Below, piece after piece: positions 10,133 through 19,312 of a stretch of 64,000 nucleotides of DNA. Each line of letters begins with the position of its first letter. Position 1 is the stretch's first letter. The stretch is from Sphingomonas elodea ATCC 31461. GTDB taxonomy: Bacteria > Pseudomonadota > Alphaproteobacteria > Sphingomonadales > Sphingomonadaceae. The notes under the pieces were generated by a model. The model was given only the letters and a program-made list of their open reading frames with translations, made no database searches and was not told the DNA's origin. Where the stretch lies: the NCBI RefSeq assembly GCF_000226955.1, contig NZ_AGFU01000036.1:40121-104120 (forward strand), in the 5' to 3' direction. Both the position numbers and the translations under genes were made by a program.

Positions 10133-12034
10133 GTGAAGCTGGTCCGTACTGCCTGGAAGATACTCGTCGGAATCAAGGACCTGCTCGTCCTGATCCTGCT
10201 GCTCCTGTTCTTCTCCGTCCTGTTCGCGGCGCTTTCCCACCGGCCGACTCCGGCGACGATTCGCGACGGCGCGCTGGTCGTGGCGCTGAACGGCACGCTG
10301 GTCGATCAGCCGAGCGAGGCCGATCCGCTGTCGGGACTCAGCGGCGCCCGCGCCGCCCGCGAAGTGAGCGCCCGCGACGTGATCCGCGCACTCGATGCGG
10401 CAAAGGGCGACGCGCGGGTGAAGGCGGTGGTGCTCGATCTCGACAGCTTCATGGGCGGCTATCCCGCGACGGTGAGCGAGGTGGCCGCCGCCGTCGGCCG
10501 CGTCCGCGCCGCCGGCAAGCCGGTGCTCGCCTATGCCACCGCCTATACCGACAGCGGCTACCAGATCGCGGCCAATGCCAGCGAGATCTGGGTGCATCCG
10601 ATGGGCGGATCGATCTTCATGGGGCCGGGCGGCCGCCAGCTCTATTACAAGGGCCTGGTCGACAAGCTCGGCGTCAACGTCCATGTCTACAAGGTCGGCA
10701 AGTTCAAGTCGGCGGTCGAGCCCTATATCCGCGCCGACATGTCGCCCGAGGCGCGCGAGGCCAGCACCGCGCTCTACAGCGGCCTGCTCGACCAGTGGCG
10801 CGAGGGCATCCAGAAGGCGCGGCCCAAGGCGCGCATCGCCGAATTCCTGATGAAGCCGGACGTGGCGATCACCGCCGCCAGGGGCGACATCGCCGCCGCC
10901 AACCGTGCCTATGGCCTGGTCGACCAGCTCGGCGACCGGATCGCCTTCGGCGCGCACGTCGCCCGGATGGTCGGCACGCCGAGCGGCGCGCGGGCGGGCA
11001 ATTTCAACACGATCAAGCTGGCAGACTGGCTGCAGGCGCACCCGCTTCCGACCAGCGGCGATCCGATCGGCGTGATCACCATCGCCGGCGATATCGTCGA
11101 CGGCAAGGGCGGCGCGGGCAGCGCGGGCGGCGATACCGTGGCCAAGCTGGTGCTCGACGGGCTGAAGGACGGCAAGCTCAAGGCGCTGGTCGTCCGCGTC
11201 GACTCCCCCGGCGGCTCGGCGATGGCGTCGGAGCAGATGCGCCAGGCGATCCTGCAGGCCAAGGCGCAGAAGCTGCCGATCGTCGTCTCGATGGGCGGCC
11301 TGGCGGCCAGCGGCGGCTATTGGGTGTCGACCGCGGGTGACGTGATCTTCGCCGAACCCAACACGATCACCGGATCGATCGGCATCTTCGGCATCATCCC
11401 GACCTTCGAGAACAGCCTCGCCAAGATCGGCGTGACGACCGACGGCGTGCAGAGCACGCCGCTCACCGGCCAGCCGAGCATCTATGGCGGCACCAACGCC
11501 ACCGTCGATACGATCCTGCAATCGGCGATCGAGGCAGGCTATGGCCGCTTCGTCGGGCTAGTCGCCGCGTCGCGCAAGCTGACGCCGCAGCGGGTGGACG
11601 AGATCGCCCAGGGCCGGGTGTGGATCGGCGGCGTCGCGCGCCAGATCGGCCTGGTCGATCGCTTCGGCGGGCTGGACGACGCGATCGCCGAAGCGGCGAA
11701 GCGCGCGGGGCTCGATCCCGCCAAGGTACGCCCGGTCTATCTCGCCAAGAAGCCCAACGCCACCGCGGCGGCGATCGCCGCGGCGCTCTCCTCGTTCGGC
11801 GACGACGAGGAGGACGACGGCAACTGGGCAACCACCGCCGCCGGCAAGGACAGCTATGCCCGCATCGCCGACGAGCGTCGGGTGCTGCTGGCCCAGGCGC
11901 TGGGCGATGCCAGGCGGCTGACGCAGGCCGGATCGGTGCAGGCACGCTGCCTCGAATGCATGGCGCTGGGCGTCCCCGGCGCACGCGATGCCGACCTCGC
12001 CCTGCTCCAGCTGGTGATGGGAGCCGCAAAATGA
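10133..12034 (+). CDS. sppA: Signal peptide peptidase SppA, 67K type
   Basis: The 633-residue inner-membrane serine protease degrades cleaved signal peptides. An N-terminal transmembrane helix lies at about residues 16-35 ([17 protein letters not shown]). The length is that of the duplicated (67K) form. The catalytic lysine is in [11 protein letters not shown] (about residue 190) and the nucleophilic serine in [10 protein letters not shown] (about residue 395), the usual split across the two repeats. The start is GTG 10133, preceded by GAGGAG. The stop overlaps the next ATG (ATGA, 12031-12034), so the acetyltransferase is translationally coupled. Residues after about 575 form a poorly conserved tail. 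Confidence 0.95.
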   Translation: MKLVRTAWKILVGIKDLLVLILLLLFFSVLFAALSHRPTPATIRDGALVVALNGTLVDQPSEADPLSGLSGARAAREVSARDVIRALDAAKGDARVKAVVLDLDSFMGGYPATVSEVAAAVGRVRAAGKPVLAYATAYTDSGYQIAANASEIWVHPMGGSIFMGPGGRQLYYKGLVDKLGVNVHVYKVGKFKSAVEPYIRADMSPEAREASTALYSGLLDQWREGIQKARPKARIAEFLMKPDVAITAARGDIAAANRAYGLVDQLGDRIAFGAHVARMVGTPSGARAGNFNTIKLADWLQAHPLPTSGDPIGVITIAGDIVDGKGGAGSAGGDTVAKLVLDGLKDGKLKALVVRVDSPGGSAMASEQMRQAILQAKAQKLPIVVSMGGLAASGGYWVSTAGDVIFAEPNTITGSIGIFGIIPTFENSLAKIGVTTDGVQSTPLTGQPSIYGGTNATVDTILQSAIEAGYGRFVGLVAASRKLTPQRVDEIAQGRVWIGGVARQIGLVDRFGGLDDAIAEAAKRAGLDPAKVRPVYLAKKPNATAAAIAAALSSFGDDEEDDGNWATTAAGKDSYARIADERRVLLAQALGDARRLTQAGSVQARCLECMALGVPGARDADLALLQLVMGAAK

Positions 12035-12594
12035 TCGGTATTCGTGCCGCCACCCCCCAGGATGCCGCGGCGATCGCCGCCATCTATGCGCCCAATGTGC
12101 TCACCGGCACCGCCTCGTTCGAGATCGAGCCACCCGATGCGGCCGCGATGGCCGCGCGGATGGGGGCGAGCGAGGGCTATTATCCCTGGCTGGTCGCCAC
12201 CAATGGCGACGGCGCCGATGGCGGCGTGATCGGCTATGCCTATGCCAGCAAGTTCCGCGATCGCCCGGCCTATCGCTATGTCGTCGAAAGCTCGATCTAC
12301 ATGGCCGATACCGCGCAGCGGCGCGGCGCCGGCCGGCTGCTCTACGAGGCGCTGGTCGATACGCTGCGCGCGCAGGGCTTCGTCCATGCCTTCGGGATGA
12401 TCACGCTGCCCAACGACAATTCGATCGCGCTGCACGAAGCGGTGGGGTTCCGCCGCACCGGCGTCTTCCGCGAGGCAGGCTACAAGCACGGCCAGTGGAT
12501 CGACGTCGGCATCTGGCAGTGCGAACTGAACGAGCCGGCGCGTCCGCCGATCGATCCGCGCCCGTTCCGCGACATCGGCGTGGTGCGCGCCTGA
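12031..12594 (+). CDS. GNAT family N-acetyltransferase (phosphinothricin acetyltransferase-like)
   Basis: The 187-residue protein has the Gcn5-related acetyltransferase fold. IRAATPQDAAAIAAIYAPNV opens the domain, ESSIYMADTAQRRGAGRLLYE carries the acetyl-CoA pyrophosphate loop (RRGAG), and NDNSIALHEAVGFRRTG is the last helix-strand. The layout matches the Pat/MddA group that acetylates amines such as phosphinothricin or methionine derivatives. The substrate is not predictable. It overlaps sppA by four bases (ATGA) and is probably in the same transcript. The last 20 residues (proline-rich, RPPIDPRPF) lie outside the usual domain. Confidence 0.9.
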   Translation: MIGIRAATPQDAAAIAAIYAPNVLTGTASFEIEPPDAAAMAARMGASEGYYPWLVATNGDGADGGVIGYAYASKFRDRPAYRYVVESSIYMADTAQRRGAGRLLYEALVDTLRAQGFVHAFGMITLPNDNSIALHEAVGFRRTGVFREAGYKHGQWIDVGIWQCELNEPARPPIDPRPFRDIGVVRA

Positions 12595-12641
12595 GCCAGC
12601 GCGAGGAAGGGCCGACCTCGCCGTTCCAGGTCGGCTTCGAG

Positions 12642-13004
12642 GTGCACGTCGACCGGTCGCAGCGGCTGGTGACGGTCACGCTATCCGGCGTGCCGTCGCC
12701 GGAAGATGTCGGCTGGATCGCCGAAGAGGTGCGCGCGGCGATCCTCGTGCTGGGTCCGGATGCGGGCCGGCATCGTACCTTGTACGACGTGCGCGGCGTG
12801 CACGTGCTGCCCCAGGCCACGGCCGACTTCGTGCTGAAGAACTTCGCCGATACGGAAATGTCGGTCTGGGCGCGACGGCTCGCCTTTGTCGCCTCGACCA
12901 TGCTGACACGGATGCAGATCCGCCGGATCGTGGAGGTACGGCCCGGCGCGATGCTGTTCGAGACGGTAGAGGAGGCGCGCGCCTGGTTGCTGGGCGCGCC
13001 GTGA
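12642..13004 (+). CDS. Conserved hypothetical protein, STAS/SpoIIAA-like fold suspected
   Basis: The 120-residue product follows the GNAT gene. It has an alternating strand-helix pattern, RLVTVTLSGVPSPEDVGWIAEEVRAA, then TLYDVRGVHV and a C-terminal helix ending EEARAWLL. This resembles small STAS-like proteins common in sphingomonads, but I cannot assign a role. The start is unsure. GTG 12642 is the first start that avoids a long overlap. Protein-like sequence (PFQVGFEV) and a GAGGAAGG motif at 12602-12609 lie upstream, so a non-standard CTG at 12591 overlapping the GNAT stop is possible. GTG 12495 would overlap the GNAT gene by 100 bases. Confidence 0.65.
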   Translation: MHVDRSQRLVTVTLSGVPSPEDVGWIAEEVRAAILVLGPDAGRHRTLYDVRGVHVLPQATADFVLKNFADTEMSVWARRLAFVASTMLTRMQIRRIVEVRPGAMLFETVEEARAWLLGAP

Positions 13005-13019
13005 CGATCGCCAGGAAAC

Positions 13020-13038
13020 GGGCGGCGCGGGGCCGCCC
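13020..13038. terminator. Possible terminator hairpin between convergent genes
   Basis: GGGCGGC (13020-13026) pairs with GCCGCCC (13032-13038) around a five-base loop. No U tract is seen on either strand. It is placed here mainly because the two genes converge on it. Confidence 0.4.
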
Positions 13039-13046
13039 CTTCCCGG

Positions 13047-13850
13047 TCAGGCCAGCGCGATGTCCGGCGCGTCCTCGGCCTTCATGCCGATCACATTGTA
13101 GCCGGCATCGACATGGTGCGTCTCGCCGGTAACCCCCGAGGCGAGGTCCGACAGCAGATAGAGCCCGGCGCCGCCGACATCCTCGATCGTTACGTTGCGG
13201 CGGAGCGGCGAGTTCAGCTGGTTCCACTTCAGGATATAGTTGAAGTCGCCGATGCCGCGCGCCGCCAGCGTCTGGATCGGGCCGGCCGAGATGGCGTTGA
13301 CGCGGATATTCTCCGGGCCGAGGTCCATCGCGAGATACTTGACCGAGGTTTCCAGCGCAGACTTCGCCACGCCCATCACGTTATAGTGCGGCACCACCTT
13401 CTCGGCGCCGTAATAGCTGAGCGTCAGCAGGCTGCCGCCGTTCGGCATCATCTTCTGCGCACGCTGGGCCACCGCGGTGAAGCTGTACACCGAGATGTTC
13501 ATCGTCATCAGGAAGTTTTCGAGCGTGGTGTCGTAATAATGGCCCCGCAGCTGGCTCTTGTCCGAAAAGCCGATCGCGTGAACGACGAAGTCGATCGTCG
13601 GCCAGCGCGCCGCTAGCGTCTCGAACGTGGTGTCGAGCGCCGCCATGTCGGATACGTCGCAATCGATGAGGAAGTCCGAGCCGACCTGCTCGGCCAGCGG
13701 CTTCACCCGCTTGAGCAGGGCATCGCCCTGATAGGAAAATGCCATCTCCGCGCCCTGGGCGTGCAGCGCCTTGGCGATGCCCCAGGCCAGCGACTTGTCG
13801 TTGGCGAGGCCCATGATGAGCCCACGCTTCCCTTGCATCAATCCGGTCAC
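13047..13850 (-). CDS. fabI: Enoyl-[acyl-carrier-protein] reductase [NADH] FabI
   Basis: The 267-residue enzyme performs the last reduction step of fatty-acid elongation (FASII). It is a divergent short-chain dehydrogenase: LMQGKRGLIMGLANDKSLAWGIA is the FabI-type nucleotide site. The catalytic pair is Tyr-x6-Lys in SYYGAEKVVPHYNVMGVAK (Tyr near 157). ISAGPIQTLAARGI is the substrate-loop region that triclosan-type inhibitors occupy in FabI. The start is GTG 13848-13850 with AGGAG 11 bases upstream; ATG 13838 is an alternative. GTG overlaps the stop of the upstream YihY gene (GTGA), indicating coupling. Confidence 0.97.
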   Translation of the reverse strand: MTGLMQGKRGLIMGLANDKSLAWGIAKALHAQGAEMAFSYQGDALLKRVKPLAEQVGSDFLIDCDVSDMAALDTTFETLAARWPTIDFVVHAIGFSDKSQLRGHYYDTTLENFLMTMNISVYSFTAVAQRAQKMMPNGGSLLTLSYYGAEKVVPHYNVMGVAKSALETSVKYLAMDLGPENIRVNAISAGPIQTLAARGIGDFNYILKWNQLNSPLRRNVTIEDVGGAGLYLLSDLASGVTGETHHVDAGYNVIGMKAEDAPDIALA

Positions 13851-14815
13851 GTCTTCTGAATCTCCTGTCCTTGCTCCCCCTCTAGACCGGGATCGGGCAC
13901 TTCCGCCAGAGCGGCGTTGAGTTCCGCCCCTACGACAAGGCCAAGGCCCACCAGGAAAAAGAAGATCAGCGACACCATCACGCCCGCCAGGCTGCCATAG
14001 GTGGCGCCGTAGCCGCCCATGGCGGAGAGCACCCAGGGCAGCACGCCGGTGACGGTGAGCCACCAGGTCGTGGTGCACAGCGCGCCCGGCCATTTGGGAT
14101 AGCGGCGCGAGCGATAGCGCGAGGGCGTGAGCGCGAAGAACAATACATACAGCGCGCCGAACAGCGCGAAGGCCGGCACCGCCTTGCCGGCCGAGGCGAA
14201 GCGCTGCGCCTCCGTCGCCCAGGGCAGGATGCGGTAGAGGAACTGCTCCACACCGGTCAGGATCACCTGGAAGGCGAAGGCGAGCATCACCATCAGCACC
14301 GCTGCGACGATCATCCCGATCGCGCCCAGCCGGTAGCGCCAGAACGGCTTGTCCAGGGAAACGCCGTACGCCTGGCGGACGATGCCGCGGATCGTCTCGA
14401 TGAAGCCGGCGGTGGTCCACAGGCCCACCAGCGCGCCGAACCAGAGCAGGCCACCGGTGCTGCGGGTCTGCAGCACCTCGATCACCGGATCGCGCAGCAG
14501 CTTGGCGACGTCGGGCGGCACGGTCTGGAGGAACGCCTCCAGCGCGTGCACGCCGGTGCCGGTGCGGCCCACCAGGCTGGCAAGGGCGGTGGCGACGATG
14601 AAGAAGGGGAACAGCGTTACCAGCGAGAGATAGGCGAGGTTGCCGGCATAGGTGAACCCCTCGTTGAACGTGCCGATCGCGACGCGCTTGGCGATCTCGA
14701 GCATCCGCTCGGTAACGCCCAGCTCCGCCAGCCGACGCGGCACCTTGCCGCCGACCCCCAGCCGGCGCCCTTCGGGCGATTGGGGCGAGATCGAGGCGCG
14801 CGTCGGTTCGTCCAC
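13847..14815 (-). CDS. YihY/BrkB family inner-membrane protein
   Basis: The 322-residue integral membrane protein belongs to the YihY/virulence factor BrkB family, which has no settled function (it was once mislabelled RNase BN). About six hydrophobic segments are visible, including NLAYLSLVTLFPFFIVATAL, MIVAAVLMVMLAFAFQVIL and SLIFFFLVGLGLVVGAELNA. The diagnostic WRWxxP-like and GxxGATYG elements appear as YPKWPGALC and MGGYGATYGSLAG. The start is taken as GTG 14815, five bases after the DnaJ-like stop; an ATG at 14863 overlapping that gene is also possible. The stop overlaps the fabI start. Confidence 0.85.
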   Translation of the reverse strand: MDEPTRASISPQSPEGRRLGVGGKVPRRLAELGVTERMLEIAKRVAIGTFNEGFTYAGNLAYLSLVTLFPFFIVATALASLVGRTGTGVHALEAFLQTVPPDVAKLLRDPVIEVLQTRSTGGLLWFGALVGLWTTAGFIETIRGIVRQAYGVSLDKPFWRYRLGAIGMIVAAVLMVMLAFAFQVILTGVEQFLYRILPWATEAQRFASAGKAVPAFALFGALYVLFFALTPSRYRSRRYPKWPGALCTTTWWLTVTGVLPWVLSAMGGYGATYGSLAGVMVSLIFFFLVGLGLVVGAELNAALAEVPDPGLEGEQGQEIQKT

Positions 14816-14820
14816 GGGCG

Positions 14821-15762
14821 TCAGACGCCCATGCGCCCCCGGGGGTTCCCGCCGTTCTTCCATCCCTGCGCGAATTCGATAAGGGCGTCGTCGTTGACGG
14901 GCAGCTCCACCATCAGCGTGACGAACAGATCGCCGCGCCCGCCGCCTTTCTTGTGAAATCCCCGCGCCTTGAGCCGCAGCACCTTGCCGGAGCTGGAGCC
15001 CTTGGGCACGGTGAGCATCACCGGCCCATCGGGCGTCGGCACGCGCACCTGCGCGCCCAGCACCGCCTCGGCCAGCGTCACCGGCAGGTCGAGCCGGATG
15101 TCGTCGCCGTCGCGGGTGTAGAACCGATGCGGCTGGATCTCGAGGGTGACGATCGCGTCGCCGGCGCCGCCCGGCCCTTCCTCGCCCTTGCCGGCCAGGC
15201 GCATCTGCGTGCCATCCTCCAGGCCCGCGGGGAGCTTGAGATCGATGGTCTTGCCGTCGCGCAGGGTGATGCGCTGAGGCGCCAGCTTGGCCGCATCCTC
15301 GAACGAGACGGCAAGCCGATAGGCGGTGTTGGCGCCCTTGGGCTGGGCGCGACGCCCGAACCCGCCAAAGCCGCCGAACCCGCCGCTGAAGCCGCCACCG
15401 CCGCCGCGCTTGCCGCCGCCGAACAATCCCTCGAACAGGTCGCCGATATCGGCATCGTTGCCGCTGAAATCAAAGTGCCCGCCGCCCGGCTGGAACCCGC
15501 CGCCGCCACCGCCGCTTCCGAAGCCGAACGGGGCGATCGGATTGCCGTCGCCGTCGATCTCGCCGCGGTCGAAGCGGGCGCGCTTGTCCTTGTCGGTCAG
15601 CAGGTCATAGGCTTGGGTGACCTGGCTGAACTTCTCGGACGCCTTCGGATTGTCCTTGTTGCGATCGGGGTGCAACTCCTTGGCGAGCTTGCGATAGGCC
15701 TTCTTGATCTCGTCCTCGCTCGCGCTGCGCGCCACCCCGAGCGTTACGTATGGATCTGCCAC
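14821..15762 (-). CDS. DnaJ/CbpA-like J-domain co-chaperone
   Basis: The 313-residue type II (zinc-finger-less) Hsp40 has an N-terminal J domain ([24 protein letters not shown] at LHPDRNKDN). A long Gly/Phe-rich linker runs at about residues 80-135 ([31 protein letters not shown]). Two C-terminal substrate-binding barrels follow. It stimulates DnaK and, as in CbpA, might bind DNA. The start is GTG 15760-15762 with GGGGAA just upstream; a TTG four codons further out is less likely. It is the first gene of the dnaJ-yihY-fabI run. Confidence 0.93.
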   Translation of the reverse strand: MADPYVTLGVARSASEDEIKKAYRKLAKELHPDRNKDNPKASEKFSQVTQAYDLLTDKDKRARFDRGEIDGDGNPIAPFGFGSGGGGGGFQPGGGHFDFSGNDADIGDLFEGLFGGGKRGGGGGFSGGFGGFGGFGRRAQPKGANTAYRLAVSFEDAAKLAPQRITLRDGKTIDLKLPAGLEDGTQMRLAGKGEEGPGGAGDAIVTLEIQPHRFYTRDGDDIRLDLPVTLAEAVLGAQVRVPTPDGPVMLTVPKGSSSGKVLRLKARGFHKKGGGRGDLFVTLMVELPVNDDALIEFAQGWKNGGNPRGRMGV

Positions 15763-15876
15763 CAAATTCCCCAATGCGTCGAATGTCGATCAGGCGCCCT
15801 TACAGGACGCTGGTTAATGCCGAAACATCGGCGTGCGCAGTGGATCGTGCAAGGGGTCGGGCCACACACGCGAAGA

Positions 15877-15910
15877 CGCCCGGCCGCCAGGGGATGGGAG
15901 CGGCCGGGCG
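15877..15910 (-). terminator. Possible terminator hairpin after the Thr/Pro-rich secreted protein gene
   Basis: CGCCCGGCCGC (15877-15887) and GCGGCCGGGCG (15900-15910) form a perfect 11-pair stem with a 12-base loop, 20 bases beyond the stop of the minus-strand gene. Only TCTTCG follows, so a Rho-independent role is uncertain. Confidence 0.45.
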
Positions 15911-15930
15911 AATTCTACGGCGTCAGCAGC

Positions 15931-16260
15931 TTAGCGCGGACGCTTGTGCTTCGGCTTGTCGCCGGATTCTTCGGTCGTCGTCGTGGTCGGCTCGGTCGGC
16001 GACGTGGTCGTGCTCGGCGAGGACGAGTCCGGCGTGGTCATCGTGCCGGAGCCGGTGGTGCCGCCCGGTGTCGTCGTGGTCGACGGATTCATCGACGGAT
16101 CCGCAGGCGACGTCGTCTGGCCCGGGGTGGTCGAGCCCGGCATCGTACTCTGGTCCGTCGTCGATCCGCCCGGCGTCGTCTGACCCGGAGTCGTCTGCTG
16201 GGCGAAGGCGGCCGGCGCAGCGATCAGCGTGGCGGCGGCGAGAATGGTCTTGATATACAT
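15931..16260 (-). CDS. Small secreted Thr/Pro/Ser-rich protein, unknown function
   Basis: The 109-residue product has a textbook signal peptide (MYIKTILAAATLIAAPAAFA, then QQTTPGQ). The rest is low-complexity: repeated TTPG units (TTPGQTTPGG, TTPGQTTSP, TTTTPGGT) run to about residue 90, followed by a charged tail EESGDKPKHKRPR. No catalytic domain can exist in such a sequence. It probably sits in the periplasm or envelope as an extended linker-like protein. The ATG at 16260 is seven bases from AAGGA. It stands alone between aroC and the DnaJ-like gene. Confidence 0.72.
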   Translation of the reverse strand: MYIKTILAAATLIAAPAAFAQQTTPGQTTPGGSTTDQSTMPGSTTPGQTTSPADPSMNPSTTTTPGGTTGSGTMTTPDSSSPSTTTSPTEPTTTTTEESGDKPKHKRPR

Positions 16261-16357
16261 TACACGGCATCCTTCTGTTGTTCATGCCAACGGAAGAATA
16301 ACCACCCTGCGCCGCAGAAGTCTCACCGACCGATTTCGATTAAACGATTAAAAGGAA

Positions 16358-16375
16358 CGACTCCGGGTCGAGTCG
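16358..16375 (-). terminator. Weak terminator-like hairpin downstream of aroC
   Basis: CGACTC (16358-16363) and GAGTCG (16370-16375) pair around CGGGTC. On the minus strand, TTCCTTTT follows directly. The short stem with a partial T tract lies ten bases after the aroC stop. Confidence 0.45.
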
Positions 16376-16384
16376 AGCGCAAGA

Positions 16385-17455
16385 TCAGCCGACCTGTGCC
16401 CGATGCAGCAATTTCTGATCAGCAAGCACCAGCGCGACCATTGCTTCAACGACAGGCACCCCGCGAATACCCACGCAGGGGTCATGGCGTCCCTTGGTGC
16501 GGATCTCGCTTGCCTCACCGTCACGGGTGACCGTCTCGACCGGGATCAGGATCGAGCTGGTCGGCTTGAACGCCACCCGCATCCGCACCGGCTGGCCCGT
16601 CGCGATGCCGCCCGCGATGCCCCCGGCATGGTTGGCGAGGAAATCGACGCCGCCGTCGCCGCGCGGGCGCATCGCATCGGCATTCTCTTCGCCGCGCAGG
16701 GTAGCTGCCGCGAAACCGTCCCCGATCTCGAAGCCCTTGACCGCGTTGATCGACATGCAGGCCGCAGCCAGTTCGCTGTCAAGCTTGGCGTAGAGCGGCG
16801 CCCCCCAGCCGGCGGGGACGCCGGTCGCCTCGCAGGCGACCACGGCACCGAGCGAGGAACCATCCTTCCGCGCGGCGTCGACCAGCGCTTCCCAGCGCTG
16901 GGCGGCATCCGCGTCGGGGCAGAAGAAGGGGTTGTTGCCGATCTCGGCCGCGTTGAACTTCGTATAGTCGATTGCGTCGCCGCCGATCGCCTCCACCCAG
17001 GCGGTAATCGTCACTTCCGGGATCACCGCCCGCGCGACCGCACCGGCGGCTACCCGCGCCGCCGTTTCGCGCGCCGAGGAACGGCCGCCGCCGCGATAGT
17101 CGCGAAAGCCGTATTTCTGGTCATAGGCGTAATCGGCATGGCCGGGGCGATAGGCCTTGGCGACCTCCGAATAGTCCTTGGAGCGCTGGTCGACATTGTC
17201 GATGTGCAGCGCGATCGGCGTGCCCGTGGTGCGGCCCTCGAACACGCCCGAGAGGATGCGGACCTGGTCCGGCTCCTGCCGCTGGGTGGTGAAGCGCGAC
17301 TGGCCGGGACGGCGGCGATCGAGGAAGGGCTGGATGTCGCCTTCGCTCAAGCTCAGCCCCGGCGGGCAGCCGTCGACCACGGCGCCGAGCGCGGGGCCAT
17401 GGCTTTCGCCCCAGGTGGTGAAGCGGAATACGCGACCGAAGCTGTTGAACGACAT
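16385..17455 (-). CDS. aroC: Chorismate synthase
   Basis: The 356-residue enzyme makes chorismate from EPSP, the last step of the shikimate pathway, and needs reduced FMN. All three family signatures are present: [19 protein letters not shown] near residue 17, the [20 protein letters not shown] segment near 125, and [11 protein letters not shown] near the C-terminus. The start is ATG 17455, giving [16 protein letters not shown]. It is a single gene in its own space. The other aro genes are not in the window. Confidence 0.98.
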   Translation of the reverse strand: MSFNSFGRVFRFTTWGESHGPALGAVVDGCPPGLSLSEGDIQPFLDRRRPGQSRFTTQRQEPDQVRILSGVFEGRTTGTPIALHIDNVDQRSKDYSEVAKAYRPGHADYAYDQKYGFRDYRGGGRSSARETAARVAAGAVARAVIPEVTITAWVEAIGGDAIDYTKFNAAEIGNNPFFCPDADAAQRWEALVDAARKDGSSLGAVVACEATGVPAGWGAPLYAKLDSELAAACMSINAVKGFEIGDGFAAATLRGEENADAMRPRGDGGVDFLANHAGGIAGGIATGQPVRMRVAFKPTSSILIPVETVTRDGEASEIRTKGRHDPCVGIRGVPVVEAMVALVLADQKLLHRAQVG

Positions 17456-17578
17456 CGGCGCACGCCTCCTGCCCAGATGAAAACCGCGGGCCGTTTCGCA
17501 GGTGTCGCGCGCGGCTGCAACCCGTTCGGCGGAGGCGGGGCCAGCGACGCGGACTTTTGAAGCTGCGGTATGGGCGCG

Positions 17579-18355
17579 CTAGTCGCGGAACCGGGGGCTG
17601 CGCTTCTGCAGGTTGGCCATCACCGCCTCGATCTGGTTGGGCGAGCGCATCAGCGCTGCCTGCTCGGCGCTTTCCGCCAGCAGCACGGCGGCGGCATCGC
17701 CCTCATGGTTGGCGAGCCGCTTGGCGGCGCGGATCGCATCCGGATTGCGCCCGGCGATGGCGTGGGCAAGGGCGAGCGCCTCCGCATGGGGTTCCTCGGC
17801 CAGCCGGGTGACGAAGCCGGAGCCCTGCCCCTCGGCCGCGTCGAATTCGCGGGCGGTATAGATCAGTTCGCGCAGCACGTCGTCGCGGACGGTGCCGCGC
17901 CAGAGCACGAAGCCGGCCATGTCCGGCACGATGCCCCATTTCAACTCCATCACCGACAGCCGCGTATCGGGCGCGGCGATCCGCACGTCGGCGCCGCTGG
18001 CGATCTGCAACCCGCCGCCGAACGCCACCCCGTGTATCGCCGCGATCACCGGCACGGGCAGCGTCCGCCAGCCCCAGGCGACCTGCTGGAAGCTGTTCGC
18101 AAGTCCATGGCTGCGCGCCGTGAGATCGACGCCTGCCCCGGCATTGGCCATGCTCGCCATGTCGAGCCCGGCGCAGAAGGCGCGCCCCTCGCCGGACAAC
18201 ACCACGGCGCGAAGGCCGGGCGATTTGCCGAGCGTGTCGATCGCGCCCAGGATGCCTTCGAACATGGCGGGGTCGAGCGCGTTCATCTTGTCCGGCCGGG
18301 CAAGCCGCACATCGGCCACGCCCTGCTCGATCTTCCAGGTCACGCGCTCGCTCAT
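17579..18355 (-). CDS. Enoyl-CoA hydratase/isomerase family protein (crotonase)
   Basis: The 258-residue crotonase-fold protein carries the two oxyanion-hole elements: GRAFCAGLDM near residue 60, and HGVAFGGGLQIASGADVRIA near 108. The usual catalytic region follows (MELKWGIVPDMAG). It probably hydrates 2-enoyl-CoA or isomerises enoyl-CoA in fatty-acid or amino-acid breakdown; the exact substrate is not deducible. The ATG at 18353-18355 has AGGA seven bases upstream. It is divergent from a thioesterase pair, with 82 bases between the starts. Open frame upstream of the ATG is a shadow. Confidence 0.9.
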   Translation of the reverse strand: MSERVTWKIEQGVADVRLARPDKMNALDPAMFEGILGAIDTLGKSPGLRAVVLSGEGRAFCAGLDMASMANAGAGVDLTARSHGLANSFQQVAWGWRTLPVPVIAAIHGVAFGGGLQIASGADVRIAAPDTRLSVMELKWGIVPDMAGFVLWRGTVRDDVLRELIYTAREFDAAEGQGSGFVTRLAEEPHAEALALAHAIAGRNPDAIRAAKRLANHEGDAAAVLLAESAEQAALMRSPNQIEAVMANLQKRSPRFRD

Positions 18356-18437
18356 TCCGCCATCCTCTCTCGTCCTCAGGCGGGATAGTGGGGCGAAGCA
18401 TTTGCGCGGGCAAGATGGGGCCGCTAGAAAAGCCGGT

Positions 18438-18890
18438 ATGTCTGAACCCAGTGATCCCGGGGCGCCCCCCCGGTTCGATCCCCGCGCCTTCTTCGCGCTC
18501 CGCTTTCCCAACCATGGCAGTCGCCTGGGCGTGGCGCACCGCGACCATGGGGCGGACTGGTCCGAACTGGAACTGCCCTGGCGCGCCGACCTGGTCGGGC
18601 AGGAGGAGACGGGCGTGCTCGCCTCGGGTCCGATCCTCGCGCTGATGGACATGGCGAGCAGCGTCGCGGTGTGGCTGAAGGTCGGCAAGTTCCTGCCGCA
18701 CGCGACGCTCGACCTGCGGATCGACTATCTCCGGCCCGCGCGCACCGGGCAGACGGTGATCGGGCGGTGCGAATGCTACCGGCTGACGCGCTCGATCGCG
18801 TTCGTGCGCGGCCAGGCGCATGACGGCGATCCGGCAGATCCGCTGGCGCATGTCGCGGGGACCTTCATGGCGGCGGAGGGCTACTGGTGA
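18438..18890 (+). CDS. PaaI-type acyl-CoA thioesterase (hotdog fold), first of a pair
   Basis: The 150-residue single-hotdog protein has the family core LASGPILALMDMASSVAVWL (binding helix with catalytic Asp) and LDLRIDYLRPARTGQTVIG. Such enzymes hydrolyse acyl- or aryl-CoA esters as homotetramers. The ATG is at 18438. The stop overlaps the next start (GTGA 18887-18890), so it is coupled to a second PaaI-type gene. Together with the divergent enoyl-CoA hydratase, this suggests a small CoA-ester catabolic group, but the substrate is unknown. Confidence 0.88.
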   Translation: MSEPSDPGAPPRFDPRAFFALRFPNHGSRLGVAHRDHGADWSELELPWRADLVGQEETGVLASGPILALMDMASSVAVWLKVGKFLPHATLDLRIDYLRPARTGQTVIGRCECYRLTRSIAFVRGQAHDGDPADPLAHVAGTFMAAEGYW

Positions 18891-19264
18891 ACCTGCCTCC
18901 TTATGCCGAGCTGCTCGGGCTCGCGGTGGAACCGGGCGCGGAAGCCCCCGTGTTGGTAATGCCGTTTTCCGGCGACGTCGTTGGACGACCGGGGTTCCTG
19001 CACGGCGGCGCGATCGGCGGATTGCTCGAGATGGCGGCGGTTGGCGCGCTGCTCCAGGCGCTGGAGGCGGAAGGCGGGGCCAAGGTGAAACCGGTCAACG
19101 TCACCGTCGATTACATGCGCGGCGGGCGCGAGAAGGAGACGCGGGCCAGGGGTACGGTGACGCGGCTGGGAAACCGCGTGGCGAATGTCAGCGCGGTCGC
19201 CTGGCAGGACGAGGAAGACCGGCCGATCGCGGCGGCGCGGATGAACTTCCTGATCGTGCGGTAA
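18887..19264 (+). CDS. PaaI-type acyl-CoA thioesterase (hotdog fold), second of a pair
   Basis: The 125-residue hotdog protein begins at GTG 18887, overlapping the upstream stop by four bases. The core is visible as GRPGFLHGGAIGGLLEMAA (the HGG motif with the catalytic Glu/Asp region) and VKPVNVTVDYMRGG, followed by ARGTVTRLGNRVANVSAVAW. It shares the fold with its neighbour but little identity, so the pair could form a hetero-oligomer or act on different CoA esters; that is inference. A GC-rich palindrome follows the stop. Confidence 0.88.
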   Translation: MNLPPYAELLGLAVEPGAEAPVLVMPFSGDVVGRPGFLHGGAIGGLLEMAAVGALLQALEAEGGAKVKPVNVTVDYMRGGREKETRARGTVTRLGNRVANVSAVAWQDEEDRPIAAARMNFLIVR

Positions 19265-19269
19265 CGGTT

Positions 19270-19291
19270 CCCCTCCCGCTTGCGGGAGGGG
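19270..19291. terminator. GC-rich palindrome between convergent genes
   Basis: CCCCTCCCGC (19270-19279) and GCGGGAGGGG (19282-19291) are perfect 10-base arms separated by TT. It shares its core with 153-178. It has no U tract and lies between two convergent genes, so it is a probable terminator or a dispersed repeat. Confidence 0.55.
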
Positions 19292-19312
19292 AGCGAAGGC
19301 TTGGAAGGCTGA

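Noticed and set aside
15944-16183. A Val-rich plus-strand frame opposite the Thr/Pro-rich secreted protein
   Set aside because: It is the reverse complement of the Thr/Pro codon repeat, with no start context. The minus-strand product has a clear signal peptide.
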